Position numbers and translations under genes: made by a program
DNA from: an uncultured Acidobacteriia bacterium
GTDB lineage: Bacteria > Acidobacteriota > Terriglobia > Bryobacterales > Bryobacteraceae
DNA: 64,000 nt
Direction: 5' to 3'
Assembly (NCBI GenBank): GCA_903851195.1
Contig: CAINNJ010000019.1
Location: forward strand, 124,001-188,000
Notes under the pieces: generated by a model
Database searches by the model: none
What the model saw: only the letters and a program-made list of their open reading frames with translations
Told to the model about the DNA's origin: nothing
Shown here: piece after piece, positions 22,519 through 30,652 of the stretch
Position numbering within the stretch: position 1 is the stretch's first letter
Layout: each line of letters begins with the position of its first letter

Positions 22519-25500
22519 TCAGGCCGCTTTCTTCGCCACCCACTGGTAGAAGTCCTGGAAGCGCTGGTTGTACGTGTAGCTCGCCTTGGCCCACGCATCT
22601 TTGAACATCGGCTGCCGCACCCAGTACATGAACACGCTGATCCAGCCCTGATTCGACGGGCTGTCCCGCTGCATCGTCTCCGTGAAGCGCAGATCCGACC
22701 ACACGTTTTCCATCAGCTGCACCAGCTCCAGCGTGAACAGAAACGCCTGCCGTTCCTCCGCCGGATTGAACTGCGGCATGCCTTTCGCCACGTAGTCCGG
22801 CTTGCCCGCCGGCGCGATCAGCTGGTCCATTAATTGCCCCAGCACCGGATCGCTCATCTTGCGGAACAATGCCGTGTAAGCATCGGTGTGCCGGGAGGCC
22901 ACGCCGTCCGGCAGGTCCGTCGGCGGATACCACTTCTGATAGAGTTCGCCGAAGATCTTCTCCAGATCCACGTCCGCCCCTTCCAGATTCACGCCCTCGA
23001 ACGCCATCTCCCAAACGTGCCGCCCCAGCTTGCGATAGCTCTCGAACTGCGATTCCGTGAAGAACTGATTCGCCGTCGTTTCCTGCGGGAAATCCCCGTG
23101 CGAGCTCTTGTACTGCGCCACGTCCTCCGGCTCGTCGCCCGTCAGACTGCTCTTCAGATACAAAAGCCAGCCCGTCTCCCGGTCCTTTTCTTCCTGGCCC
23201 GGACGCAGCGCATACCGGATGGTCCCCACCACGCAGTGAACCCGGCTCGCGCCGTCTTTCGGCCGGATCCGCCGCGGATCGATCGTGATATCCGCCCCGA
23301 AATCCGTCCGGCACTTGCGCACCGCGCCGCCCAGCGATTCGAACGTGTAATCCCCGTCCTGCTCCCCGTCGCCCGAAATAATGTACTTACAGCGCCGCCG
23401 GACCAGTTCGTAAAGCCCCAGATTTTCGAAATGCCCGCCGTCGGAAAGGTTCACATAATTCGAACTCGCATCCGTGGAGGCCGTCAGTTCTCCCAGCAGC
23501 GCTCCCAGACTGTTCGTCGGACCCGGCTTGCTGCTCGGCTTATCCCGCCGTGTGTTGCCCGCCCACCAGCCCATGCGCACGCTGAACATCGTCATCAGGA
23601 ACGACATCGGGCCGGACGTGTGAGAACCGCCGTTCGGACTCGCCGCCGCGCCGGAAATTCCCATGCAGGTGCCGATGTGGAAGCCGTCCGGATACCCGTA
23701 TCCTTCGGTCCTGCGGTAGCCCACCGAGTGCAGCTCTCCCGATCCGCCCGTTTGCGTATCCGTGTTCTTGTCTTCGTTCGCGCCAGGCACGTCGTAACCC
23801 GTGTAGAGAGGCGAAAACAGAAACGCCGAACCTTTCCGTTCCGCCTTGGCCAGTTCCGCGCCCTGGCTCAGATTAATGCAGCAGTTGACCAGCGGGTAAG
23901 GACCGTAATATTGTTCCTTCACCGAGAATTCCCGCAGCAGAATATCGTCGCAGGGGTCGAAGCCCGTGAGCCGGCTCGGCTTCCGGTCCCGCCCGTTCGT
24001 CGCGCCCAGATAACAACGCACCAGCCGGTTCTTGTAGAAGTGGTGCATCGAGAACTCGTTGATGTCGATCCGGCGAGGCAGATACCAGACCATCAGCAGC
24101 ACACCCGCCAGCAACTCCGTGATCGCGATGACCCGCGTCGGAAAATCCACCACGGACTGTTCCACAAGGTCCGGATCTTTCTGCATCAGCAGGGCCCGTT
24201 CCGTCTTCCACGCCGCGGTCAGAACGCCCGGTTGCGGTTTGTTGGTGTTCCGCACATTGAACATCACGTCTTTCGCGCCACTGGCCTTCACGGACACTTC
24301 GATGTTGTCCGGGGGCGGCGCGTCCGCCTCGATCACCGTCGCCCGCACGTGGCTCATTTGCGCCACCGTGTGATGCAGAACCAGGGAAATCGACAACAGC
24401 AGGCCAAGAATAAAAATCGTGGGAGCCAGCGAGGAGAGCAGGGACATGAAACCGCCGCCGCCCCCGCCTTCTTCCGGTTTGGCCGGGGTCTTGCTGCTCG
24501 AACCGGCCATGACGCCGGCCAGCGACGTCAGAATCCAGCCGCCACCCAGACCGGCCAGCGGAGCCCATGAATACACGCCCAGCGCCGTAATCCAGTAGGG
24601 TCCGAAGACGGAGATCGCGAACAGTCCCGCCCACCCGAGGGCGAAAATGAAGGCGTGCGCCCCCATGCGGCTCAGCCACTCCCGCGCATTGTCCTCGTAA
24701 TCCACCCCCATCAGCCCGATATGGAGCGCCGCGCCCGTCAGCATGGCAAGAGCCAGCAGCGGCGGACCCCAGGCGATGGTGTGCCAGACACCCGCGTTCT
24801 TCTCGTCCAGCCCCACCAGACCATTCATGATGCCGAAACAAAGCAGCGCCGTGGTCGTCCCTGCGATCACCGGATATGCCCACCAGCCAAACTTCGAAGT
24901 CGTCCCGTGGCGCCGCTGAAAACAAGCCCGAAACTTACCCTGCCACTGCAGGACGCCGAACATGAACGTAAAGCCCAGGCACTTGCCGAGCAGTAACCGA
25001 ATCGCATTGCCCTCGCCCAGACTGAGCCATTTCAGCTCATTCAGCGAATCGCTGGCCAGCGACATTCCCAGCGCCACGAACATCAGCAAAAACGCGCAAA
25101 AAACCGCATTCGGCGTGGAATCCCACTTCGTATGCTGCTCGCTCTGCGTCATCTTGTCGTTCGCCGCGGACGTGCCGTCCAGCGCGACCGAACCGACACC
25201 TTTGCCCGCGCAGATCACCAGCACCAGCGCCGCCAGTCCCGATAACCCCATCTCCACCATCGCGAAGTTATCCGTGCTGTTGCAGTACCAGCCCGCCAGC
25301 GTCCCCAGCAGCAGCGGCGTCAGCGAAACCGCCGCCAGAAACGGCAGCAGGATCAGCTGGTTCAGCAGAATATTCCGGAACCAGATCCCGGCAATTACCC
25401 AGAAATCCGCGCTGAAAAGCCCCATGTCCGGGGCCAGATAACTGCTGTAATTGCGCAGAAACGCGATCGGATCGTCCTCCGCCGCTTCGTGCGGCCGGCC

Positions 25501-25872
25501 CTCCGGGCGCGTCAGCAGATTCCGCAGCGACGGGTGGCGCGGATCGCCCTTCCCGTGCCGCTTAATCACTCCGTGCAGCCACGTCCCCAGAAATCCGCCA
25601 CCCGAAACCGTGGACAGATAATCCACCCGCGGCAGCAGTCCGCTCGCCACCAGCCCCTGGAGAATACCCAGGTTGTAGGTCGCGGTGCGAATACCGCCGC
25701 CCGAAAACGCCACCCCCAGCACCGGCTTGCCGTTTTCCCCCAGCACTCCCTGTTGCCGCGCGGCTACCTGATCGTGCTCGATCAGTTCGACCCCGCGGTA
25801 ATCGGTCAATGGAGGAAGGTCGGGAAAGGATACCGCCGGCAGTCCGGCTGAATTTTCTTTTGTCGGCATCAT
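22519..25872 (-). CDS. Large membrane-embedded patatin-like phospholipase
   Basis: 1117 residues. Patatin motifs: oxyanion-hole FSGGGIRTATYNLG (about 57-70), nucleophile STVSGGGFLG with Ser90, and catalytic-dyad NLSDGGHFENLG with Asp811. Between Ser and Asp lies a large membrane region with roughly eight to ten hydrophobic segments (for example LILLPFLAAVSLTPLLLGTL, LGLLLSISLVLHH, ITELLAGVLLMVWYLP). Patatins hydrolyse acyl chains from lipids. Its position directly after cyclooxygenase-like and MIF-like genes suggests that it supplies fatty acids to them. Two adjacent ATGs (25872, 25869) are possible starts. It is much longer than the typical 300-residue patatin. Confidence 0.85.
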   Translation of the reverse strand: MMPTKENSAGLPAVSFPDLPPLTDYRGVELIEHDQVAARQQGVLGENGKPVLGVAFSGGGIRTATYNLGILQGLVASGLLPRVDYLSTVSGGGFLGTWLHGVIKRHGKGDPRHPSLRNLLTRPEGRPHEAAEDDPIAFLRNYSSYLAPDMGLFSADFWVIAGIWFRNILLNQLILLPFLAAVSLTPLLLGTLAGWYCNSTDNFAMVEMGLSGLAALVLVICAGKGVGSVALDGTSAANDKMTQSEQHTKWDSTPNAVFCAFLLMFVALGMSLASDSLNELKWLSLGEGNAIRLLLGKCLGFTFMFGVLQWQGKFRACFQRRHGTTSKFGWWAYPVIAGTTTALLCFGIMNGLVGLDEKNAGVWHTIAWGPPLLALAMLTGAALHIGLMGVDYEDNAREWLSRMGAHAFIFALGWAGLFAISVFGPYWITALGVYSWAPLAGLGGGWILTSLAGVMAGSSSKTPAKPEEGGGGGGFMSLLSSLAPTIFILGLLLSISLVLHHTVAQMSHVRATVIEADAPPPDNIEVSVKASGAKDVMFNVRNTNKPQPGVLTAAWKTERALLMQKDPDLVEQSVVDFPTRVIAITELLAGVLLMVWYLPRRIDINEFSMHHFYKNRLVRCYLGATNGRDRKPSRLTGFDPCDDILLREFSVKEQYYGPYPLVNCCINLSQGAELAKAERKGSAFLFSPLYTGYDVPGANEDKNTDTQTGGSGELHSVGYRRTEGYGYPDGFHIGTCMGISGAAASPNGGSHTSGPMSFLMTMFSVRMGWWAGNTRRDKPSSKPGPTNSLGALLGELTASTDASSNYVNLSDGGHFENLGLYELVRRRCKYIISGDGEQDGDYTFESLGGAVRKCRTDFGADITIDPRRIRPKDGASRVHCVVGTIRYALRPGQEEKDRETGWLLYLKSSLTGDEPEDVAQYKSSHGDFPQETTANQFFTESQFESYRKLGRHVWEMAFEGVNLEGADVDLEKIFGELYQKWYPPTDLPDGVASRHTDAYTALFRKMSDPVLGQLMDQLIAPAGKPDYVAKGMPQFNPAEERQAFLFTLELVQLMENVWSDLRFTETMQRDSPSNQGWISVFMYWVRQPMFKDAWAKASYTYNQRFQDFYQWVAKKAA

Positions 25873-25904
25873 GGCTTTGAGGTGGCGCTCCGGTTGGTCG
25901 ATTT

Positions 25905-26324
25905 TTACTTCTCGGGCGGGGCCGGCGGAACGGGGGCGGCGGGCGCGGCGGGCGCCGCGGCCCGCAGTTCCTCGAACGTCACCCCCATCAGGCCGACCAG
26001 GTGCAGTTCCGTGAGTTCGTGGTAAAACGCATACGTCCGCAGCGGATCCGCCCCGTAATACTTCTTCGTGATCGCCGTCAGCCCCTGCGTCAAAGGCAGC
26101 GTCACTTCATGCGGCATCCGGGCATTGGTCATCGTGATCACCACCGCCGCCTTCGTGGCGTCTCCGTCGAAGCTCAGCACGCAGTTGTGATGCAGCGATA
26201 CCGCGATACCCCGCCGCTCCACTTCCGGCTTCACCTTCAGCACCAGAGCGGTTACTTCCTTTACGATGGCCGCGGATGCAACGACATCCGCGGTCTGGTT
26301 GGTTTCAATTCGGACAAATGGCAT
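25905..26324 (-). CDS. MIF/tautomerase-superfamily-like protein
   Basis: 139 residues starting MPFVRIETN, so that Pro becomes N-terminal after Met removal, as in the catalytic Pro1 of tautomerases and MIF. The pattern continues like MIF: VLSFDGDATKAAVVITM parallels the MIF strand around MAFGGSSEP, and DPLRTYAFYHEL parallels its SPDRVYINYYDM. A Pro/Ala-rich tail ends the protein. AAGGAG before ATG 26324 supports the start. It lies 30 bp after the cyclooxygenase-like gene and 32 bp before the patatin gene. A keto-enol tautomerase or isomerase role is inferred. It is longer than MIF (about 115 residues). Confidence 0.7.
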   Translation of the reverse strand: MPFVRIETNQTADVVASAAIVKEVTALVLKVKPEVERRGIAVSLHHNCVLSFDGDATKAAVVITMTNARMPHEVTLPLTQGLTAITKKYYGADPLRTYAFYHELTELHLVGLMGVTFEELRAAAPAAPAAPVPPAPPEK

Positions 26325-26354
26325 GGAATTTTCTCCTTATCTTCGAATCGCTGT

Positions 26355-27938
26355 TTACGGAGCTTTGAAACTGACGGTCTTGAGCTTCGAGTTCCAGCCC
26401 ACGATCTGTTCCAGAAGTTTGGTTTCCTCGATGATCTTCATGCCCGTGGGCGAGAAGGTCGTCGGGGTGAACACTTCCGGCAGCAGAAGCCGCGAACTGA
26501 AAATTCCCGAGTACGTGCAGCTGACACCCATCAGCGCCAGAGTCGCGCCATGCAGGCCGTTCCAGAGCTTCTCTTCCGCGAAAATACCGGGGTAATATTC
26601 CACGTCGTTGATGTTGCCTTTGTAGACTCGCCGCAGACCTTCCACAATGGCCGGATCGTCGCAGATCTCTTCGAACTTTTCCAGCCGGCAGAACCCGAAC
26701 AGTTCCCGGTAATCGTTGAACGACGCCAGTTCCAGTTCGCGCATCCTTCGCAGACCCGGCTTCACCACCATTTCCACAATCTCGTTGCTCGTGTTGAACA
26801 GCGTGAGCTTTCCGGCCGGCTGCAACGACGCCGAACCGAGGAACGCTTCCACGCCCCGCTTCATCACTTCCTGCGCGTCCGAGAACGGAGAAATCTCGTC
26901 CACCGCCACCCCGTCGAACGACTTGGGCAGGTTGTTCGGATCGAAATCCCGGATCAGTTTAATCTTGTCCGGAATCAGCTGATGCCACCGGTACAGGATG
27001 TTAAATTCCATCGAAATCGTGTTCGACGGAAAGAAATCCCGCGGCATTCTCCGGTTCCACTGCGGACTGCCCACCACCTGCGGACGGCACTTGATCCGCA
27101 CGTGCGTCGCGAGGATGTGATTGTTGACGTAATCCTCCATCGTGACTTTCAGAACCTGCGCCAGCGAAACCAGCTTCGCCTTCTGGAACAGTTCCTCGTC
27201 GTCCATCGCCGGATTGTCGGCCGCGATCAGTTTCGCGTTCCGGTTGTGGTTCCGCAGCATGATCGTCTGCATCGCCGCCACGCCGGGCAGCTGATTAAAC
27301 GGCATATTGCCGAAATCGAAAGCCTTCCCGTTCTCCGTCGGGAACATCGCCTGAAACGGGTTATCGATCAGCGGCGCGTACTCTTCGCCGTTCACCGTCT
27401 CCAGCCGCATCCGGCCGTTCTTGAATTCCCGCAGCCGCTGTTCGTCCGCCGGCGAGCCGTACATCTGGCTCAGATTGAAGCCGACCGGCACCAGCGTGGA
27501 CGCCGATTGTTTCGGGTCCATTTTGGTGTTAAAGAACTGATGGCTGAACCACTGCGCGTAATAAGGAAAAATCAGGCTCGAACGGCGGTTCACTTCCCGC
27601 TGGAAATTGCCGTTGCGCTTGAACAGATCCGCCACCTCTTCCACCGGAGGCAGCCGCGAAACGTAGTTCTTCTTGCGCGGCAGCAGCCGCGTGTAGGTGG
27701 TTCTCGACTCGTCGTACAAAGTCTCGAGCGTCGGATAATCCACTTTCGCGGACATCAGCGGAATCCGGGGAATCCGTTTCCGGTTCTCTTTCAGCAGCAG
27801 AATCAGGTAACTGTCGCTGAGCGAGTCGAACCGGTCCAGAAACTTCCACATCGGGGCGAAATTCGCGCGCGCATAGTTGTTCAGGTAGTTCGCGGTTGAG
27901 CCGTTGCGCTTCAGCGCCATCTTCAGGTCGGACAGCAT
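26355..27938 (-). CDS. Cyclooxygenase-like heme peroxidase
   Basis: 527 residues from ATG 27938, which has a strong GGAGGAAA ribosome-binding site; earlier ATGs at 28046 and 28004 lack one. It resembles animal prostaglandin H synthases along much of its length: YAQWFSHQFF (distal Gln129, His133) matches the PGHS AQHFTHQFF, LRNHNRN matches REHNR, and MEFNILYRWHQLIP holds the catalytic tyrosine (Tyr316) and proximal heme histidine (His319) of the PGHS FNHLYHWHPLMP. FNDYRELFG and VEYYPGIF follow as in PGHS. The aspirin-site Ser appears to be Thr. There is no signal peptide and no EGF module. Predicted to be a fatty-acid dioxygenase, first gene of the patatin operon. Confidence 0.85.
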   Translation of the reverse strand: MLSDLKMALKRNGSTANYLNNYARANFAPMWKFLDRFDSLSDSYLILLLKENRKRIPRIPLMSAKVDYPTLETLYDESRTTYTRLLPRKKNYVSRLPPVEEVADLFKRNGNFQREVNRRSSLIFPYYAQWFSHQFFNTKMDPKQSASTLVPVGFNLSQMYGSPADEQRLREFKNGRMRLETVNGEEYAPLIDNPFQAMFPTENGKAFDFGNMPFNQLPGVAAMQTIMLRNHNRNAKLIAADNPAMDDEELFQKAKLVSLAQVLKVTMEDYVNNHILATHVRIKCRPQVVGSPQWNRRMPRDFFPSNTISMEFNILYRWHQLIPDKIKLIRDFDPNNLPKSFDGVAVDEISPFSDAQEVMKRGVEAFLGSASLQPAGKLTLFNTSNEIVEMVVKPGLRRMRELELASFNDYRELFGFCRLEKFEEICDDPAIVEGLRRVYKGNINDVEYYPGIFAEEKLWNGLHGATLALMGVSCTYSGIFSSRLLLPEVFTPTTFSPTGMKIIEETKLLEQIVGWNSKLKTVSFKAP

Positions 27939-27981
27939 ATCGGGTTTCCTCCGTCGCGCGGCATCAGCCGTCGCGCTAATT

Positions 27982-28033
27982 GGAATGTTATTTGCCCGGA
28001 ACATGCCGAAGTTCCGGGGAAAAACAACATTCC
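27982..28033 (-). promoter_or_regulatory. Nested inverted repeat in the leader of the cyclooxygenase-like operon
   Basis: Outer arms GGAATGTT (27982-27989) and AACATTCC (28026-28033) enclose inner arms CCCGGAAC (27995-28002) and GTTCCGGG (28011-28018) with an 8-nt loop. All 16 pairs are perfect. It ends 44 bp upstream of ATG 27938. It could be a repressor-binding operator or a structured mRNA leader; which one cannot be told from sequence. Confidence 0.6.
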
Positions 28034-28112
28034 AGCCAGAATACACCGGAAATGTCTGTTTGACTACGCCCGAATGAGGGAATTTTTGAAATCGCCGCCG
28101 CTTAAGGCGGGC

Positions 28113-28868
28113 TTAAGGCAGCAGGTTGCCCGCGCTTTGCGCATGCCGGATGAACGCTTCGGCCTGCGCGTGCCCGCTTTCCACGCCCCGGAAACGGGCC
28201 ACCTGACTCTGCAGCGCATAAAAGCGGTCCGGCGCCTGCGAAGCGTGCGCGTAACAGGCCGCGCGCTTGCGCGCTTCCACCGCGCCGATGTCGACATATT
28301 CGTTCGGCGTGAACATCAGCGTGTCTTCGCCATCCGATACTTCGTAGTAGTAAAAGCCGAAGCTCTTCTTCGCTTTCAGCCAGGCGTCGTAGGCGAGCAG
28401 GGAAATCGCCCGATGATCCGCATGCCCGTCCACCGGCCAGTGCGTGAACACCACGTCGGGATTCAGGTTCCGCAGCAGCGCCCGGAACTCATCATAATGA
28501 CTGCCGTCCACCACCGCGTGACCGTCGCACTGCGCCGCGAACACAGGACGCGCGCCCAGGATCGCGCACGCCTTAGTCGCTTCCGCCACCCGGGGCAGAC
28601 TGGCGCCTTCCGGAGTCGGGCACGCCTTTTCCCCGCGATTCAGATACAACAGCACGACGTCATGACCCAAATCCGCATACCGCGCCGCCGTCCCGCCGCA
28701 CCCGTACTCCGGATCCCCGGGATGCCCGCCGGTGATCACCACCCGCAGCTTCCGGCCCGCCGGCCCGCCCGGAACCTGGCCAGCGGCATTCTGTCTCAAA
28801 CCCAGCGCCGGGATTCCCGCCGCACCCGCCAGCCACTGCCGCCGTGAAAATAAATTCGTCCGCGCCAT
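28113..28868 (-). CDS. Exported PIG-L family deacetylase-like protein
   Basis: 251 residues. A twin-arginine-like signal (SRRQWLAGAAG) leads into a PIG-L/LmbE domain: VVITGGHPGDPEYGCGG, HYDEFRALLRNLNPDVVFTHW, and DGHADHRAISLLAYDAW with later zinc-ligand histidines. The family deacetylates N-acetylglucosamine-type conjugates using zinc. The usual HPDD signature is HPGD here, so the residue corresponding to the general base appears to be Gly while the zinc-binding His and Asp remain. It lies 174 bp upstream of the cyclooxygenase-like gene on the same strand and is divergent from the DinB gene. Confidence 0.75.
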   Translation of the reverse strand: MARTNLFSRRQWLAGAAGIPALGLRQNAAGQVPGGPAGRKLRVVITGGHPGDPEYGCGGTAARYADLGHDVVLLYLNRGEKACPTPEGASLPRVAEATKACAILGARPVFAAQCDGHAVVDGSHYDEFRALLRNLNPDVVFTHWPVDGHADHRAISLLAYDAWLKAKKSFGFYYYEVSDGEDTLMFTPNEYVDIGAVEARKRAACYAHASQAPDRFYALQSQVARFRGVESGHAQAEAFIRHAQSAGNLLP

Positions 28869-28923
28869 CGGGAATCTTCTGTATAGTAGCCGTTTCCGCC
28901 GCACCCTGCCAAAATAGAAAACC

Positions 28924-29445
28924 ATGACTCTCCGTTCCGTTCTCCTGTCGGCCGCCGCCCTCGGCGCCTCCGCCCTGCACGCCCAGATTCCCGCCGCGCA
29001 CATCGCCGAAGCCAAACAACGCTTCGGCACCGTTCGCGACAACATCGTGAAAGCCGCTGAAGCCATGCCCGAAGAAAGCTACAGCTACAAACCGACTCCC
29101 GACATCCGCTCCTTCGGCGCCCTCATGGGCCATATTGCCGACGCCCAGGCAGGCATCTGCGGAGGTGCCTCCGGCAAACCGAAACCGGTCGGAGCTTCCA
29201 AAATGACCGCCAAGGCCGACCTCGTCGCTGCACTGAAAGAATCCGCCGCCGCCTGCGATGCCGCTTTCGAAGGCACCACCGAAGCGAACGCCGCCGATCC
29301 CGCCTCCATGGGACAGATGAAAAGCTCCCGGCTCGGCCTCCTCGAATACAACACCGGCCACGATCTGGAAGAGTACGGTTACGCCGCCGTTTACCTTCGT
29401 ATGAAATCCGTTGTGCCCCCGACGTCCGCCGGCCGCGGCCGGTAA
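28924..29445 (+). CDS. Exported DinB-family protein
   Basis: 173 residues: signal peptide MTLRSVLLSAAALGASALHA, then a four-helix DinB-type domain with the metal-ligand-like histidines in FGALMGHIADAQ and EYNTGHDLEEYGYAAVYLR. Family members are putative metal-dependent enzymes, often thiol transferases; secreted versions are frequent in Acidobacteria. The substrate is unknown. It is transcribed away from the PIG-L gene across a 55-bp gap. Confidence 0.75.
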   Translation: MTLRSVLLSAAALGASALHAQIPAAHIAEAKQRFGTVRDNIVKAAEAMPEESYSYKPTPDIRSFGALMGHIADAQAGICGGASGKPKPVGASKMTAKADLVAALKESAAACDAAFEGTTEANAADPASMGQMKSSRLGLLEYNTGHDLEEYGYAAVYLRMKSVVPPTSAGRGR

Positions 29446-29530
29446 TCTTCCATACCGGCATCGCCGGCTAACCTCAGGGGCCGGACCGGGAGTACCACGG
29501 CCCCTGAAACCACCTATGTAGTTTTCCCAA

Positions 29531-30652
29531 ATGAAGATACAATGGTCTGGACGCCGTCGCCCGTTCCCCGCACTGGCCGCAACCGGCCATTTGCGGAAAA
29601 AACGAGCGCTTTGCGAACATTTTGTGTTAGTTTTGTCTTTGTTGTGGGATGTGGCGTTTTTTGCTCTCCCTCTGTACGCGGCTGTTTCGGCCCCGGCCGA
29701 AATGTTGCGCCTGGAATCGAGCGCCGACGCCATGGGCTCCACGTTTTCCTTGATTTTGTACGGAGAGGATCGTAACCAACTGGAATCGGCCGCCGAACAC
29801 GCTTTTGCCGAAGCACGGCGCGTCGACCTTTTGCTTTCCAACTACAAGCCGGAAAGCGAATGGAGTTCGGTGAACCGGGAAGCCGCCGATCATCCCGTGA
29901 CGGTTTCAAAAGAGCTCTTCGACCTGCTTGCGGACTGCATCGACTACAGCCGTCGGAGCGAAGGTGCTTTCGATATTACGGTGGGCCCCCTGATGAAGGT
30001 CTGGGGATTCTACAAGGGTTCGGGACAGTTTCCCCGGCCCGGTGCAGTCGAACAGGCAATGGGACAAATTGGCTACCGGAACATTGTGCTCAACCCCTCG
30101 GGTCGAACTGTTTCCTTCGCGAAGCCCGGTCTCAACCTCGATCCGGGCGGCGTCGGCAAAGGCTATGCAGTCGATCGTATGGTCCAGGTTCTGCGCGCCG
30201 ATGGCATTCGGGCTGCTCTGATTTCCGCCGGAGGCAGCAGCATCTACGGCCTCGGCAATCCGCCCGAAAGCCCCGCCGGCTGGCCCATCCGGATCAAAGA
30301 CCCGTTGAGTGAGTCGGAATCCGCGGCCGCTATTACTTTGAAAGACCAGTCTCTCTCCACTTCCGGCAGTTACGAAAAGTTCTTCGTGGCCGAAGGCAAA
30401 ACCTGGAGCCATATTATGGACCCCCGCACCGGTTTCCCGGCGCAGGGCACACTCTCGGTTTCCGTCATCTCTCCCCGCACGCTCGACAGCGAGGTCTGGG
30501 CGAAACCGTACTTCATTCTGGGCCGTCAGTGGACGGCCGCTCATCTGCCTGGCAGCTTTCGCGTGTTTTATTGCCAGGACGCTACACACTCAGCCGACAA
30601 ATACAAAGAACGTATAGATAAGGTGAATCAACCATGCGCGTGGCTCCAATGA
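29531..30652 (+). CDS. apbE: FAD:protein FMN transferase (ApbE)
   Basis: 373 residues. An N-terminal hydrophobic segment (FVLVLSLLWDVAFFALPLYA) indicates export. ApbE motifs follow: AMGSTFSLILYG, EGAFDITVGPLMKVWG, LDPGGVGKGYAVDRM, ISAGGSSIYGLG and HIMDPRTGFPA. The enzyme attaches FMN covalently to threonine in target flavoproteins of the envelope. The end overlaps hemE by 19 bp. The N-terminus before residue 30 is unusually long, so a later start cannot be excluded. Confidence 0.9.
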   Translation: MKIQWSGRRRPFPALAATGHLRKKRALCEHFVLVLSLLWDVAFFALPLYAAVSAPAEMLRLESSADAMGSTFSLILYGEDRNQLESAAEHAFAEARRVDLLLSNYKPESEWSSVNREAADHPVTVSKELFDLLADCIDYSRRSEGAFDITVGPLMKVWGFYKGSGQFPRPGAVEQAMGQIGYRNIVLNPSGRTVSFAKPGLNLDPGGVGKGYAVDRMVQVLRADGIRAALISAGGSSIYGLGNPPESPAGWPIRIKDPLSESESAAAITLKDQSLSTSGSYEKFFVAEGKTWSHIMDPRTGFPAQGTLSVSVISPRTLDSEVWAKPYFILGRQWTAAHLPGSFRVFYCQDATHSADKYKERIDKVNQPCAWLQ

